Positions 62,682 through 64,000 of a stretch of DNA of 64,000 bases are shown one piece after another. The notes beneath the pieces are model-generated. The model was given only the letters and a program-made list of their open reading frames with translations. It was not told the origin of the DNA and did no database searches. Within the stretch, counting starts at the first letter, position 1, and the number at the start of each line of letters is the position of its first letter. A program made the position numbers and the translations under genes. Origin of the DNA: Anniella stebbinsi (taxonomy: Eukaryota; Chordata; Lepidosauria; Squamata; Anniellidae); contig JARDYH010000003.1 of the NCBI GenBank assembly GCA_029215795.1, positions 18,764,001 to 18,828,000 on the forward strand, written 5' to 3'.

Positions 62682-64000
62682 ATACTACACAAAATCCATT
62701 GGGGAGGGAAAGATAGAATAGCTGCTCAATGTCTTTTGATTGGTAGTATCTGTCTCTGGAAGCATCGTAACATTGAACCACAGCATCCTCTGGCACACAT
62801 ACCAGTTTCTGTATTAGACTAATATAGCAGAGACAATTGGCATGGCCACTGCAACATTATATTTTAAACTTATTTCTCTGTTTTAAAGTGCAGGTGTTTA
62901 GCTCCAACTGCAGAACGTTAGATCTGGCTAGGAAAAAGCACTCGACAGCTGCAATTTTGTGGTTGTAGTTCTAAATACACATTTTATTTGTACAAGTAAG
63001 GGAAGGCATTGGAGGACGCTGCTGCATATTCTCTACAGTACAAATGCAGCATTTATCAACCCTGACCTAGATCTAGAAAAGCTGCCGCATCCTCTACTGC
63101 AAACCATCCCAGCGCATTGGAGAGTCAGGGCCCATGTGCCAGTCTGCGGCCTCCGCGTGTCTCCTGCTGTATTGTTATGCCACCAAAGCAAAACTTCTTC
63201 CAAGCTTTCCTCACAATTGCACATTTTAAAATACAGGTCAGTTTAACTTCAGTGGCAAGAAAGCTGGTTCCTTCCTGTTTATTCTGTCAATGCATCACGA
63301 GTCCCCTGGCTGTGTATAGTACAGTGCTGGACAACTTGTTCAAAGCTGAGCATCCCTAGCCAATGTGTCATGGGCTGGAGCATTTAAGCTTAGCTGTCTC
63401 ACTTGATATCTGCTCTTCCTTCACTAGGTTCCTTGACATAGAGAACTTGTGCAACAAACCAATGGCAAACACAAAGATCTTCCTCCGTCTAGTACAGACA
63501 TTTTAGTGCCCAGGGAGTAAATTTTTATCAGGTAGCATTCATAATGTGTGCCCTGCACTACTGATTCAGGCACCACACAGGTATTTTATTAACTTTTTCT
63601 TAACAGGGTTATATACAGTTCCTTGGCAGGGCTCTTAATAACAGGACTGCATCAAGTGTTTCTTCTAGTCCAACAGAAGAAATGGAGGAGGGGGCGATTC
63701 TGGATTTTTGGTATATTTAATTGTACAGCACACAGTTAATTCACTGTACGTAAATGCAATACATGCATCATGTTCAGTTTTATCTCCAATATTTTGCCAA
63801 TACTTTCTCTGCTTACTAAATAGTTTCTAAATCAAGCACATTTCTCTTTCCCCACCCCTAAACATTCAGGATTACAAACCTCACAAAGATTCAGGATAAT
63901 AGCAAACGTTTTTGGTGACTAGAATGCCACATTAAGGTATTGCCTTACTCTGGTTATCAAGGCCTGCAAGCGACATGTCATATTCTCATTCAACAAAACC

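Overview
This window is vertebrate nuclear DNA, almost certainly from a squamate reptile (lizard-like repeat landscape). It lies inside one large gene on the minus strand: CACNA1C, the pore-forming alpha-1C subunit of the L-type voltage-gated calcium channel Cav1.2. Four consecutive coding exons are recognisable. In transcription order they are 42019-41880, 36890-36751, 7262-7116 and 1461-1265. They carry domain I from segment S2 to the pore glutamate. All have canonical GT/AG splice sites and their phases join without a gap into one open frame. Residues such as the [21 protein letters not shown] loop and the [14 protein letters not shown] stretch fit CACNA1C better than CACNA1D or CACNA1S. 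The numbering as human exons 4 to 7 is from memory.

The rest, more than 98 percent, is intron. Layout from left to right: 1-1264 is the start of the intron after exon 7; 1462-7115 is the 5.7 kb intron between exons 6 and 7; 7263-36750 is a 29.5 kb intron between exons 5 and 6; 36891-41879 is a 5 kb intron between exons 4 and 5; 42020-64000 is the 3' part of the intron before exon 4, which in mammals is the very long intron 3. No second gene, tRNA or rRNA gene was found. The many short open frames in the introns are chance or transposon debris.

The introns are filled with transposable elements. The LINE debris is CR1, L2-like and L1. The SINE debris is tRNA-derived and MIR/CORE-like. There is one probable solo retroviral LTR and several short hairpin-forming DNA transposons. 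The best-defined family is a 320 bp almost fully palindromic element with hAT-type features: six copies, ends TAGGGTGACC/GGTCACCCTA, and 7-8 bp target duplications visible at five of them. A 1.5 kb element and a 455 bp relative share the same ends. Other hairpin families lie at 12.2, 29.8 and 47.8-48.3 kb (3-bp duplications at two copies), 20.4-20.6 kb, 21.1-21.5 kb (CpG-rich), 32.9-33.1 kb and 34.3-34.7 kb. The squamate assignment rests on the mixture of these repeats as recalled from lizard genomes and was not searched.

Nothing here looks like a new enzymatic or defence system. The most useful leads are the hAT-like MITE family, the CpG-dense insertion, the two convergent LINE fragments, the altered domain I S5-pore loop of the channel, and a few AT-rich unique stretches that may be conserved enhancers.
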